Source: an uncultured Pelagibacteraceae bacterium (GTDB lineage Bacteria > Pseudomonadota > Alphaproteobacteria > Pelagibacterales > Pelagibacteraceae). Taken from it: DNA of 64,000 nucleotides. The notes below the pieces were generated by a model. That model did no database searches. It saw only the letters and a program-made list of their open reading frames with translations, and was not told where the DNA came from. A program made the translations under genes and the position numbers. The stretch covers positions 171,250 to 235,249 of the forward strand of contig CACHEF010000001.1 in assembly GCA_902578775.1 (NCBI GenBank), written 5' to 3'. Shown here piece after piece: positions 53,937 to 62,934 of the stretch; within the stretch, counting starts at the first letter, position 1, and each line of letters begins with the position of its first letter.

Positions 53937-55162
53937 TTTCAACTCTTGAAAAAGAAATTACGCTTAGATTTTTAAAAGCCAGAAAAAAAGATGGTTTTTT
54001 AAATGTAATCTCAATTTTTTCATTTATTGGTATTAGTTTAGGTGTAGCTGTCTTAATTATAGTTATGTCTGTTATGAATGGTTTTCGAACAGAACTAATC
54101 AATAAAATTGTTGGATTTAATGCTCATATTACCGTTAAACCATATGATAAATCCATAGATCTTGATAATTTTAAAAATAATAAGTTGGAGTTAATTGCAA
54201 ATAACTTGGTATTAAGTAATTCAAGTGAAGCTATTATTATAAGAGAGCAGAACTCAAAAGGTATTCTTTTAAGGGGATATCTAGAAGAAGATTTTTCGAA
54301 GCTTGAATTAATAAATAATGAAAAGTTTATTGGGCAGAATAAAATAAGAAAAAATTTTATTTCTATTGGTAAAGAGTTAAGTTTTAATTTAGATTTAGAA
54401 ATAGGTGACGATATTTCAATTATGTCATCTTCTGGTGTTGAAACTATAATTGGAAAATTACCAAAACAAAAAACTTTTACAATAAGCTCAATTTTTGAAA
54501 GTGGTTTAGCTGACTTTGATAGTAATGTAATTTTTTTAAATTTGAAAACGCTTGAGGAATTTTCAAATCTTTCTGAAAATGATCGTAATTTAGAAATTTA
54601 TCTTAAAAAACCACAAGATATTCAAAACCAAAAAAACGTTGTTCAAAATATTTTTTCTCATGAATTTGTTTATACTTGGGCTGATATGAATAAATCCTTA
54701 TTTTCTGCTTTGAAAGTGGAGAGAAATGTAATGTTTATAATTTTATCTTTAATAATAATAGTAGCTGCTTTTAATATTATTTCAGGCTTAACAATCTTAG
54801 TTAAAAATAAAACTAGAGATATAGCTATATTAAAATCTATAGGAGTTTTAAATAATTCTATTATAAAAATTTTTTTTCTTGTTGGAGTACTCATAGGAAC
54901 AACAGCTACATTTTTTGGAATTCTAATAGGTGTAACTTTTTCTTATTATGTGGAAAATATAAGAGAATTTATAAGCTCTACGTTTGATGTAACATTATTT
55001 CCAGAGGAAATTTATTTTTTGAGCACTATGCCATCAGAAATTAATATAAGTTCAATTTTATTAATTTCACTTTGCTCAATTTTAATAACAATTTTAGTAT
55101 CTATTTTTCCTGCAATGAAGGCTGCTAAATTAGATCCAGTAAAATCGTTAAAATATGAATAA
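53933..55162 (+). CDS. lolC: Lipoprotein-releasing ABC transporter permease LolC/E
   Basis: A 409-residue inner-membrane protein. One N-terminal helix (residues about 24-46, FLNVISIFSFIGISLGVAVLI), a large periplasmic MacB/FtsX-like domain, and three C-terminal helices match LolC/LolE. VMNGFRTELINKIVGFNAHITV and LTILVKNKTRDIAILKSIGV are characteristic. It extracts lipoproteins from the inner membrane for LolA. It is single, not a LolC plus LolE pair, so a homodimeric LolF-type arrangement is likely. The start is TTG overlapping the proS stop (TTGA), and the next in-frame ATG is too far inside. Confidence 0.9.
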   Translation: MISTLEKEITLRFLKARKKDGFLNVISIFSFIGISLGVAVLIIVMSVMNGFRTELINKIVGFNAHITVKPYDKSIDLDNFKNNKLELIANNLVLSNSSEAIIIREQNSKGILLRGYLEEDFSKLELINNEKFIGQNKIRKNFISIGKELSFNLDLEIGDDISIMSSSGVETIIGKLPKQKTFTISSIFESGLADFDSNVIFLNLKTLEEFSNLSENDRNLEIYLKKPQDIQNQKNVVQNIFSHEFVYTWADMNKSLFSALKVERNVMFIILSLIIIVAAFNIISGLTILVKNKTRDIAILKSIGVLNNSIIKIFFLVGVLIGTTATFFGILIGVTFSYYVENIREFISSTFDVTLFPEEIYFLSTMPSEINISSILLISLCSILITILVSIFPAMKAAKLDPVKSLKYE

Positions 55163-55838
55163 TTTTATAGAACTAAAAAATTTGTCAAAAACTTTTTTAG
55201 AAAAAAAAAATATAAAAGTTTTAAAAAAAATTAATTATAAATTTAAATTAGGTAAAATTTACTCATTAATGGGTCCCTCAGGATCAGGTAAATCCACTTT
55301 ATTAAACATCATTTCATTAATAGATAGACCAACTTCTGGGTCAATTAAATTCCAAAATAAACTAATTGACTTTAAAAATAATAAAAAAAATGATTTATTT
55401 AGAGCTAATAATATAGGTATAATTTATCAACAAGATAACTTATTACCTGATTTTACAGCTTTAGAGAATGTTTATCTTGCATGTTTAGCTTCGGGTAACG
55501 AAAAGGAAAAAGCAAAAAATAAAGCTAAAAATATTTTAAAAAAAGTTGGACTTTTAAATAGACTAGATCATTACCCAAATGAACTTTCTGGTGGAGAAAA
55601 ACAAAGAGTATCAATTTCAAGAGCACTAATAAATGAGCCAAATATCATTCTTGCTGATGAGCCTACTGGCAGTTTAGATAAAAAAAACTCTGAGGAAATA
55701 TTTATCTTGTTAAAAAAACAAATTAACCCAAAGAGATTAATAATATTTGCAACCCATAATAGATTCTTAGCTAATAAGTCAGATTGTTTATTGGAAATGG
55801 TAGATGGTAATATAAAGTCTACTAATGTCAGAGCTTAA
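55155..55838 (+). CDS. lolD: Lipoprotein-releasing ABC transporter ATPase
   Basis: A 227-residue ABC ATPase. Walker A is MGPSGSGKSTLLNIISLIDRPTSG (from about residue 38), the Q-loop IIYQQDNLLPDFTALENV, the signature LSGGEKQRVSISRALI (about 144-159) and Walker B IILADEPTGSLD (about 163-174). ATHNR has the switch His. It powers the LolC permease, with which it overlaps by eight bases. It overlaps dnaE by 14 bases. Confidence 0.94.
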   Translation: MNNFIELKNLSKTFLEKKNIKVLKKINYKFKLGKIYSLMGPSGSGKSTLLNIISLIDRPTSGSIKFQNKLIDFKNNKKNDLFRANNIGIIYQQDNLLPDFTALENVYLACLASGNEKEKAKNKAKNILKKVGLLNRLDHYPNELSGGEKQRVSISRALINEPNIILADEPTGSLDKKNSEEIFILLKKQINPKRLIIFATHNRFLANKSDCLLEMVDGNIKSTNVRA

Positions 55839-58800
55839 TAATAAAAAATTTAACCATCTTAAAATACATTCTCAATTTTCAATATGTGAAGGTGCAATTA
55901 TAATTGATGAATTAAAAGAAAGGGCAAAAGAATTGAAAATAAATTCTCTAGCCTTATGTGATACATCTAACTTGTGTGGTGCTATAGAATTTTCTGATAA
56001 ACTCTCGAAAGTAGGCACACAACCAATTATTGGTACACAAATCAACTTTAAATTTGAGGATACAATAGGGTTATTACCCTTATTTGCACTTAATTTGGAT
56101 GGATATAAAAAAATAGTTGAATTATCATCAAAATCATATTTAGAAAATAAAGATTCATCTGATCCATACTTAAATATCGAAGATTTATTAAAGTTAAAAA
56201 ATAAAGGTATTTCAATTTTTTCTGGAACAATATTAGGTTTATTTGGAAAATTATTTGACAAAGGCAAATTTTCAGAAATTGATAATCTTTATAAAAACCT
56301 AGCAAAAAATTTTGAAGATAGATTCTATCTTGAAATCCAAAGACATAAAGATCTGAATGAAAAAGAATTTGAAAAATTTAATCTAAATGAATCAAAAGAC
56401 TTAGGAATACCTATAATTGCCACAAACGAAGTTTTTTATTTATCTCAATCAATGCATGAAGCTCACGATGCACTTATTTGCATAGGTAACAAAACATACG
56501 TAAATGAAAAAAATAGAATTAAATATAGTTCTGAACATTATTTAAAAACGGATGATGAAATGTCAGATTTATTTTCTGATTTACCTGAGGCTTTAGAAAA
56601 TAATTTTAATTTTCCTTATAGATGTAGTTTTAGACCACTATTTTCAAAACCTATATTACCCAATATAAGTTCATCTGATGAAGGCAATGCTAGCGAAATA
56701 ATAAAAAAGAATTCTTTAGAAGGTTTAAAAGAAAAATTTAGTAAATTTTTTAATTTAAAAGAAAATGAATTAGAGAATAACGATAAATTTCTATTTTACA
56801 AAGATAGACTTAATCATGAATTGCAAATAATTATTAATATGGATTATTCAAGTTATTTTTTAATAGTTTCTGATTATATTAAATGGGCAAAAAAAAATGA
56901 TATTCCAGTTGGTCCAGGAAGAGGATCAGGCGCAGGATCACTTGTCGCCTGGTGTCTATCAATAACTGATATCGATCCAATCAAATATAATTTGATATTT
57001 GAAAGATTTCTTAATCCAGATAGGATTTCAATGCCTGATTTCGATATAGATTTTTGTGAGGAAAAAAGAGACCTAGTCTTCGAATATTTGACAAAGAAAT
57101 ATAAAGATAGTGTTGCTCATATTATTACATTTGGAAAATTAAAAGCCAGAATGGTTATTAGAGATGTAGGAAGAGTTTTGGGTCTTCCATATGGTTTTGT
57201 TGATAGTATTTCAAAAATGATTCCATTTGATCCTTCGAGACCACAAACGTTATCTGAGTGTATAGCAGGAGAGCCTAGACTTCAGAAGTTGATTAATGAT
57301 GACGCAAGGGTTAAAAAATTAACAGAACTATCATTAAAATTAGAGGGACTTAACAGAAATGTAGCAACTCACGCAGCAGGGGTTGTTATTGCTGACAAAA
57401 AATTAACTGAAGTCGTCCCTTTGTATAAAGATTCATCTGCAAATTTATTATTACCATCAACACAGTTTGATATGTATTCAGCTGAAAATGTAGGATTAGT
57501 TAAATTTGATTTTTTGGGATTAAAAACATTAACAGTTATTAATAACACTCAAAAATTAGTTCGAAAAAAAAATAATGATTTTAATATAGAAGATATAAGT
57601 TTTGAAGATCAAAAAGTTTTTGACCTAATGTCATCAGGTAAAACTGTTGGTTTATTTCAAATTGAAAGTGCTGGAATGAGAGATGCGTTAACTCATATGA
57701 AACCAAATCATATCGAAGATATAATTGCTTTAGTAGCTTTGTATAGACCAGGACCGATGAGCAATATTTCAATTTATAATGATTGTAAACATGGAAGAAA
57801 AGAGCCCGACTATCTTCATCCATTATTAGAAGAAATTCTAAAACCAACTTATGGAGTAATCATATATCAAGAACAAGTTATGCAAATTGCTCAAAAATTA
57901 TCTGGTTTTACCGCAGGTCAAGCAGATATCTTAAGAAGGGCCATGGGAAAAAAGAAAAGAGCGGAATTAGAAAAACAAAAACAAAATTTTATTGCTGGTG
58001 CAGTAAATAATGGTATTAGCAAAGATGTAGCAGCAGGTATTTTTTTAAAAATTGAACCATTTGCTGAATATGGTTTTAACAAAAGTCATGCAGCCGCATA
58101 TGCAATAATCTCCTATCAAACTGCATTTTTAAAGACTTACTATCCAAAAGAATTTATTGCAGCTTCAATGACAATGGATATTTCTAATCAAAATAAATTA
58201 AGTGAATTTTATGAGGAATTAAAAAGACTCAATGTTGAAATTGTAAGACCAGATATAAATAAATGTTTTGCTGATTTTAAAACTGAAAATAATAAATTTT
58301 ATTATGCATTGGGAAGTATAAAGGCAGTCGGTTCTGAAGCTATATCAAATATTGTTAAGGAGAGGTTGTCTAATGGAGATTTTATTTCTATTAATGATTT
58401 TATTAAAAGAATAAATCCTAAAGATATAAATAAATTACAATTAGAGGGTTTAGTAAAAGCAGGTGCTTTTGATAATTTAAATAATAATAGACAATCATTA
58501 TTTAATTCCATACCAAACATTATTACTAAATCTAAAAATGATTTTGATAATAAAATGGCAAATCAAATTAATCTATTTAATGATAATGAAGAAGATAGAA
58601 TTAATATCATAGAAAATATTAAAGATTGGGAATTTGAAGAAAGATTATCAAAAGAATTTGAAGCTGTTGGTTTTTTTATATCCGACCATCCATTAAATCA
58701 ATTTAAAGAAATTTTTGATGATTATAAAATTATAAATTATCAAAAATTTCTCTTAGATGATGAAATGAAAGAAAGCAACATTGCTGCAACTTTATTGAAA

Positions 58801-59244
58801 TTAAATGAAAGAAAAACAGCTAAAGGAAATTCATATGCTGTATTAAAATTAACTGACTTAAGTAGTGTGTTCGAATTATTTATTTTTTCTGACGTTTTAG
58901 ATCAATTTAGAGATCGTTTAAAAGAAGGATCTTCTTTCATAATAACATTAACAAAAACAATTACTAATGATGTGGAAAAAATAAAAAGAATTAATGTTAA
59001 AAAAATAGCCTCTTTAAAGGATCTTTTTAATAGCTCCATAAAAGAAATTACATTAAATCTTACATCTGTGTCGCAATTAAAAGATATTAAGAATTTTTTT
59101 AATCAAAAAGGTGATACTCTAGTGAATATAAATGTTTTAACTAATTCAAATACAGCTAAATTTAAACTTAAAACTCCAAGAAATGTTGACAGAAAATCAA
59201 TCAATATTTTAAGAAATAAAGAAATTAGCTTGAATATTAATTAA
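55825..59244 (+). CDS. dnaE: DNA polymerase III alpha subunit
   Basis: A 1139-residue replicative polymerase. An N-terminal PHP domain (from about residue 12, HLKIHSQFSICEGA) has the motif SLALCDTSNLCGA where active PHP proteins have TDH, consistent with a non-catalytic PHP domain. The polymerase active site shows GPGRGSGAGSLVAWCL (about residues 364-379) and PDFDIDF (about 403-409) with catalytic Asp residues. FNKSHAAAYAIISYQTAFLKTYYPKEF and a C-terminal OB-fold region follow. The start overlaps lolD by 14 bases. Confidence 0.96.
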   Translation: MSELNNKKFNHLKIHSQFSICEGAIIIDELKERAKELKINSLALCDTSNLCGAIEFSDKLSKVGTQPIIGTQINFKFEDTIGLLPLFALNLDGYKKIVELSSKSYLENKDSSDPYLNIEDLLKLKNKGISIFSGTILGLFGKLFDKGKFSEIDNLYKNLAKNFEDRFYLEIQRHKDLNEKEFEKFNLNESKDLGIPIIATNEVFYLSQSMHEAHDALICIGNKTYVNEKNRIKYSSEHYLKTDDEMSDLFSDLPEALENNFNFPYRCSFRPLFSKPILPNISSSDEGNASEIIKKNSLEGLKEKFSKFFNLKENELENNDKFLFYKDRLNHELQIIINMDYSSYFLIVSDYIKWAKKNDIPVGPGRGSGAGSLVAWCLSITDIDPIKYNLIFERFLNPDRISMPDFDIDFCEEKRDLVFEYLTKKYKDSVAHIITFGKLKARMVIRDVGRVLGLPYGFVDSISKMIPFDPSRPQTLSECIAGEPRLQKLINDDARVKKLTELSLKLEGLNRNVATHAAGVVIADKKLTEVVPLYKDSSANLLLPSTQFDMYSAENVGLVKFDFLGLKTLTVINNTQKLVRKKNNDFNIEDISFEDQKVFDLMSSGKTVGLFQIESAGMRDALTHMKPNHIEDIIALVALYRPGPMSNISIYNDCKHGRKEPDYLHPLLEEILKPTYGVIIYQEQVMQIAQKLSGFTAGQADILRRAMGKKKRAELEKQKQNFIAGAVNNGISKDVAAGIFLKIEPFAEYGFNKSHAAAYAIISYQTAFLKTYYPKEFIAASMTMDISNQNKLSEFYEELKRLNVEIVRPDINKCFADFKTENNKFYYALGSIKAVGSEAISNIVKERLSNGDFISINDFIKRINPKDINKLQLEGLVKAGAFDNLNNNRQSLFNSIPNIITKSKNDFDNKMANQINLFNDNEEDRINIIENIKDWEFEERLSKEFEAVGFFISDHPLNQFKEIFDDYKIINYQKFLLDDEMKESNIAATLLKLNERKTAKGNSYAVLKLTDLSSVFELFIFSDVLDQFRDRLKEGSSFIITLTKTITNDVEKIKRINVKKIASLKDLFNSSIKEITLNLTSVSQLKDIKNFFNQKGDTLVNINVLTNSNTAKFKLKTPRNVDRKSINILRNKEISLNIN

Positions 59245-59252
59245 TTTTACGC

Positions 59253-59281
59253 TTGTTTTAATCATAAAATATTAGTAAATA
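59253..59281 (+). promoter_or_regulatory. Possible promoter for the rpsB operon
   Basis: TTGTTT and TAAATA are separated by 17 bases, starting 8 bases after the dnaE stop. Both boxes match the consensus only in part. If used, the start site is near 59288 and the leader about 88 bases long, which would contain the entire structured region before rpsB. Confidence 0.32.
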
Positions 59282-59309
59282 CCCCTGATAAATAAACTAA
59301 TACGCACAT

Positions 59310-59375
59310 AGTACTTGGTTTTATACCTCCGGTCCTTAAATGGAAATTACTATGGTGGCTTAACCGGGAATAAAT
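59310..59375 (+). promoter_or_regulatory. Structured rpsB leader, candidate S2 autoregulatory RNA
   Basis: The bases before rpsB are noticeably richer in G and C than other gaps. TCCGGT (59328-59333) can pair with ACCGGG (59363-59368). That second arm includes the GGGA closest to the start codon, so pairing would hide the ribosome-binding region. A rival pairing, CCTCC (59326-59330) with GGTGG (59354-59358), uses the same 5' bases and would free it. Candidate cis-regulatory RNAs before the S2 gene have been proposed computationally in Pelagibacter. The match to that motif is inferred here and has not been aligned. Confidence 0.6.
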
Positions 59376-60185
59376 ATGAAAATACCAAACGTAACAATTC
59401 AACAACTATTAGAAGCAGGTGTTCACCTAGGACACAAAACACTGAGGTGGAACCCAAAAATGAAAAGATATATTTTTGGAAAAAGAGATTCAATTCATAT
59501 AATTGATTTAACTCAAACTTTAGAATTAACCAAAGTAGCATTGCAAAAAGTTTATGAAACTATAATGAATAATGGAAAAATTCTTTTTGTGTCGACGAAA
59601 AAACAAGCTTCAGAAGCAATCGCAGAGGTAGCTAAAGAAACAGATCAATATTTTGTGAATTATAGATGGTTAGGAGGTATGTTAACTAATTGGGGCACAA
59701 TATCTAATTCAATAAAAAAACTTAAAAAACTAGAAAATGATCTTGTTGCTGAAAATAGAGGTTTTACAAAAAAAGAACTTTTAAAAATGAGCGTTAAAAA
59801 AGATAAATTACAAAGATCATTAGGTGGTATAGCTGAAATGAAAAAAGTTCCAGACCTAGTATTTATAATTGATACAAATTATGAGTCTTTAGCTATTCAA
59901 GAGTCTATCAAATTAGGAATACCAATCATTGCAATTTTGGATAGTAATTCAAACCCAGATGGAATTGATTTTCCAATTCCAGGAAATGATGACGCCAGAA
60001 GATCAATAGATCTATATTGTAATTTAATAAAAGAAACTATTAATTACGCAAAACAATCTACTCCTAAAGAAGAAAAAAAAGCAGACATAAAAAAAGATGA
60101 AAAAAAGTCTAAAACAATTCAAGAACTTGATAGGGAAAAATTAGAAAATAAATTTTCTAAATCAAAAAAGGAGACCTTAAATTAG
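59376..60185 (+). CDS. rpsB: 30S ribosomal protein S2
   Basis: A 269-residue S2 protein. The start [30 protein letters not shown] and the later [27 protein letters not shown] and [19 protein letters not shown] blocks are diagnostic. About 35 extra Lys/Glu-rich residues at the C-terminus exceed the E. coli protein. S2 joins the 30S late and bridges S1 in many bacteria. The ATG at 59376 follows the structured leader, and the gene is directly followed by tsf with no gap. Confidence 0.97.
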   Translation: MKIPNVTIQQLLEAGVHLGHKTLRWNPKMKRYIFGKRDSIHIIDLTQTLELTKVALQKVYETIMNNGKILFVSTKKQASEAIAEVAKETDQYFVNYRWLGGMLTNWGTISNSIKKLKKLENDLVAENRGFTKKELLKMSVKKDKLQRSLGGIAEMKKVPDLVFIIDTNYESLAIQESIKLGIPIIAILDSNSNPDGIDFPIPGNDDARRSIDLYCNLIKETINYAKQSTPKEEKKADIKKDEKKSKTIQELDREKLENKFSKSKKETLN

Positions 60186-61037
60186 ATGAGTGATATTGAA
60201 AAAGTCAAAAAATTAAGAGAAGCAACTGGTGCAGGTTTCAAAGATTGTAATTTAGCAATAAAAGAGTCAAATGGGGATTTGGATAAAGCAGTTGAAATTT
60301 TAAGGGTTAAAGGAATATCGAAAGCTTCAAAAAAAATGTCAAGAGACGCTAAAGAGGGTGTAGTAGCTGTAAGTGAAAGTGATAAAAAGATATCATTAAT
60401 TGAAGTAAATTGTGAGACAGATTTTGTTGCTAAAAATAATGACTTTATAAATTTTGTAAAAGAATTAAGTGATCTAAATAATAATGTAAACTCGAATTTA
60501 GAAGATTTAAAAAAATCAAAAATGTTAAATGGACAAACGGTTGATGAAAACCTAGTTGCCTTAATAGCTAAAATAGGAGAAAAAATTACAATTGGTAAGA
60601 CTAAAACCTTTGCAAATCATGGAACGATTAATTCAAAGTATTTACATACTGTAGTAAAAGACAATTTAGCAAAACTAGCAGTTGCAGTGTCTTTAGAAAC
60701 AAAAGATAATTCTGAAACAGTTAAAAATTTTGGTAAACAACTATCAATGCATATAGCTGCATCTAATCCTTTAGCACTTGATCAAAATTCAATTGACCAA
60801 ACTATAGTGGATAAAGAACAAGAATTAGTTACTGAGGAACTTAAAAACTCTGGAAAGTCAGAGGATATAGTTAAAAAAATTAGTCTTGGTAAAATGAGTA
60901 AATTTAAAGAGGAGAATGCCCTTTTAACTCAAGCTTGGGTAATGGAACCTAAAAAAAAAGTTCAAGACATTATTAAAGAGTTATCTATATCAGATTTAAA
61001 GATTAAGGAATTTGTAAGATTTAAAATAGGTGAATAA
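60186..61037 (+). CDS. tsf: Elongation factor Ts
   Basis: A 283-residue guanine-nucleotide exchange factor for EF-Tu. The N-terminal UBA-like segment [35 protein letters not shown] (residues about 8-42) and the core motif [15 protein letters not shown] (about 74-88) are intact, followed by the [10 protein letters not shown] region (about 195). It lies directly after rpsB, as is usual. The stop is directly followed by the frr ATG, with no pyrH between. Confidence 0.96.
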   Translation: MSDIEKVKKLREATGAGFKDCNLAIKESNGDLDKAVEILRVKGISKASKKMSRDAKEGVVAVSESDKKISLIEVNCETDFVAKNNDFINFVKELSDLNNNVNSNLEDLKKSKMLNGQTVDENLVALIAKIGEKITIGKTKTFANHGTINSKYLHTVVKDNLAKLAVAVSLETKDNSETVKNFGKQLSMHIAASNPLALDQNSIDQTIVDKEQELVTEELKNSGKSEDIVKKISLGKMSKFKEENALLTQAWVMEPKKKVQDIIKELSISDLKIKEFVRFKIGE

Positions 61038-61589
61038 ATGTTTGATGATAAATCATACAGTTTAAAAATGGATAAAACCATTGAGGTTTTTACTAAAGAA
61101 TTATCTTCTTTGAGAACTGGTAGAGCTAATGCTGCTATGCTTGATTTAGTTAAAGTTGATGTTTATGGTCAACAAATGCCAATCAATCAGGTTGGAAGTA
61201 TAACAACACCTGAACCAAGAATGATTAACATTCAAATATGGGACCAAAATAATGTTGCCTTAGTTGATGCTGCAATACGAAAGTCAGAATTAGGATTAAA
61301 TCCACAAATCGATGGCCAATTAATTAGACTTCCAATCCCTGAGCTTAATGAAGAGAGAAGAACAGAATTAAAAAAAATGATTAAATCAACAGGTGAAAAA
61401 TGTAAAATTTCTATTAGAAACATTAGAAGAGAAGCAAATGAAGAACTTAAAAAACTTTTAAAATCAAAAGAGATAGGTGAAGATGAGGAAAAATCTTTTG
61501 AAAAAAATGTTCAAACAATAACTGACAATCATATTTCTATCGTTGATGAAAAAATCGCATCAAAAGAAAAAGAAATAATGACGATATGA
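61038..61589 (+). CDS. frr: Ribosome recycling factor
   Basis: A 183-residue tRNA-mimic protein that splits post-termination ribosomes with EF-G. The block ELSSLRTGRANAAMLDLVKVDVYGQQMPINQVGSI (about residues 20-54), with its conserved Arg, and the C-terminal long helices (KSTGEKCKISIRNIRREANEELKKL) are typical. It begins on the base after the tsf stop and overlaps uppS by four bases. Confidence 0.97.
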   Translation: MFDDKSYSLKMDKTIEVFTKELSSLRTGRANAAMLDLVKVDVYGQQMPINQVGSITTPEPRMINIQIWDQNNVALVDAAIRKSELGLNPQIDGQLIRLPIPELNEERRTELKKMIKSTGEKCKISIRNIRREANEELKKLLKSKEIGEDEEKSFEKNVQTITDNHISIVDEKIASKEKEIMTI

Positions 61590-62260
61590 ATCCACTCAAT
61601 CATGTAGCTATCATCATGGATGGCAATGGTAGGTGGGGGTTAAAAAATAAAAATTCAAGAAACGCAGGTCATAAGGCTGGATTAAATACAGTAGAAAAAA
61701 TAATTAAAGTATCTTTAAAAAAAAAAATAAAATATTTAACTTTGTATGCTTTTTCAACAGAAAATTGGAAAAGACCAAAAAAAGAAGTGAATTATTTATT
61801 TAGTTTATTAGAAAATTTTTTAATCAATAGAATAGACGAGTTACATAAACAAAATATAAAACTCAAAATAATAGGAGTTAAAAATTTTTCAGTAAAATTA
61901 AATAATCTCTTGAATAAATCTGAAAAAAAAACCTCAAAAAATCGTAAATTACAAATAAATCTTGCATTAAATTACGGATCAAAATCTGAACTTATTAATG
62001 CTTTCAAAAATTTGAAAAAAAAGAATGAAAAAATAAATGAAAAAAATTTGGCTAAATACTTACAAACAAAAAATATACCAGATCCAGACATTTTGATCAG
62101 AACTGGAAATACCCAAAGATTAAGTAATTTTTTGTTATGGCAAATTGCATACGCTGAAATTTTTTTTGAGAAGAAATTGTGGCCTGAATTTAATGAGAAA
62201 GACTATAATAAAATAATTAAAAAATTTAAGAATATAAAAAGAAATTTCGGAAAAATATGA
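61586..62260 (+). CDS. uppS: Isoprenyl (undecaprenyl) diphosphate synthase
   Basis: A 224-residue cis-prenyltransferase making the C55 carrier lipid for peptidoglycan and surface glycans. HVAIIMDGNGRWG (about residues 6-18) holds the catalytic Asp, followed by TLYAFSTENWKRPKKEV (about 52-68). The C-terminal RTGNTQRLSNFLLWQIAYAE is a slight variant of the common RTSGE form, with Asn-Thr in place of Gly-Glu. ATGA overlaps connect it to both frr and cdsA. Confidence 0.94.
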   Translation: MNPLNHVAIIMDGNGRWGLKNKNSRNAGHKAGLNTVEKIIKVSLKKKIKYLTLYAFSTENWKRPKKEVNYLFSLLENFLINRIDELHKQNIKLKIIGVKNFSVKLNNLLNKSEKKTSKNRKLQINLALNYGSKSELINAFKNLKKKNEKINEKNLAKYLQTKNIPDPDILIRTGNTQRLSNFLLWQIAYAEIFFEKKLWPEFNEKDYNKIIKKFKNIKRNFGKI

Positions 62261-62934
62261 TTAATCGAGAATTACAAAAAAGAATATTAAGTTCAATAAT
62301 ATTAATACCCATAGCCTTATTTTTTTTAATTAAAGGTTCTATATTTTTTATATTTTTTTTAAGTATTTTATTTTTAGCAACCTCTTATGAATGGATTAAG
62401 ATGATTAAAAGAAATGATTTATTAAAAATTTTAGGTATTATTTTTTTGATATTATCTTTTTATTCAGCTTATCAATTGAGAAATGTTGCTGGATTTAAAT
62501 ATTTTCTTTTAATAGTTTTAATTTGTATTTTCACAGATATAGGTGGATATGTTTTTGGTAAAATATTTAAAGGTCCAAAATTAACGAAGATAAGTCCTAA
62601 TAAAACTTTTGCAGGTGCATTAGGAGGGTTTATCTTAGCAGTGGTTGTCAGTTTGATTTATAGTAATTATTACACTTCTTACATGATAGATTATACTTTA
62701 CCATCTAAATTTATAGAATTGATTAAAAATACTGATGCAATATTTCTTATTTGGGTATTATTTATTTCTTTAACAAGTCAAATAGGAGATTTAATAATTT
62801 CTTACTTTAAACGGTTAGCTAAAGTTAAAGATACAGGAAAAATTTTACCAGGTCATGGAGGGTTATTAGATAGAATTGATGGTTTAATTTTTGCTATTCC
62901 AATATCTTACTTACTTATTTATCCTTTAACTTAA
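62257..62934 (+). CDS. cdsA: Phosphatidate cytidylyltransferase
   Basis: A 225-residue integral membrane enzyme forming CDP-diacylglycerol from phosphatidate and CTP. The C-terminal signature DTGKILPGHGGLLDRIDGLIFAIP (from about residue 190) and SPNKTFAGALGGFI (about 112-125) are clear. It is shorter than the E. coli enzyme (about 285), with around six helices. Its stop shares one base with the dxr start (TAATG). Confidence 0.94.
   Translation: MINRELQKRILSSIILIPIALFFLIKGSIFFIFFLSILFLATSYEWIKMIKRNDLLKILGIIFLILSFYSAYQLRNVAGFKYFLLIVLICIFTDIGGYVFGKIFKGPKLTKISPNKTFAGALGGFILAVVVSLIYSNYYTSYMIDYTLPSKFIELIKNTDAIFLIWVLFISLTSQIGDLIISYFKRLAKVKDTGKILPGHGGLLDRIDGLIFAIPISYLLIYPLT

Noticed and set aside
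55872-56267. 131-aa antisense ORF within dnaE
   Set aside because: It lies wholly inside a strongly conserved gene, with no family motif. Antisense shadow.
59315-59506. 63-aa ORF over the rpsB leader, and a 7-codon ORF (ATG at 59340) within it
   Set aside because: The longer one is out of frame with rpsB and mostly shadows it. The 7-codon ORF has no ribosome-binding site and overlaps the predicted stem, so a leader peptide is not supported.
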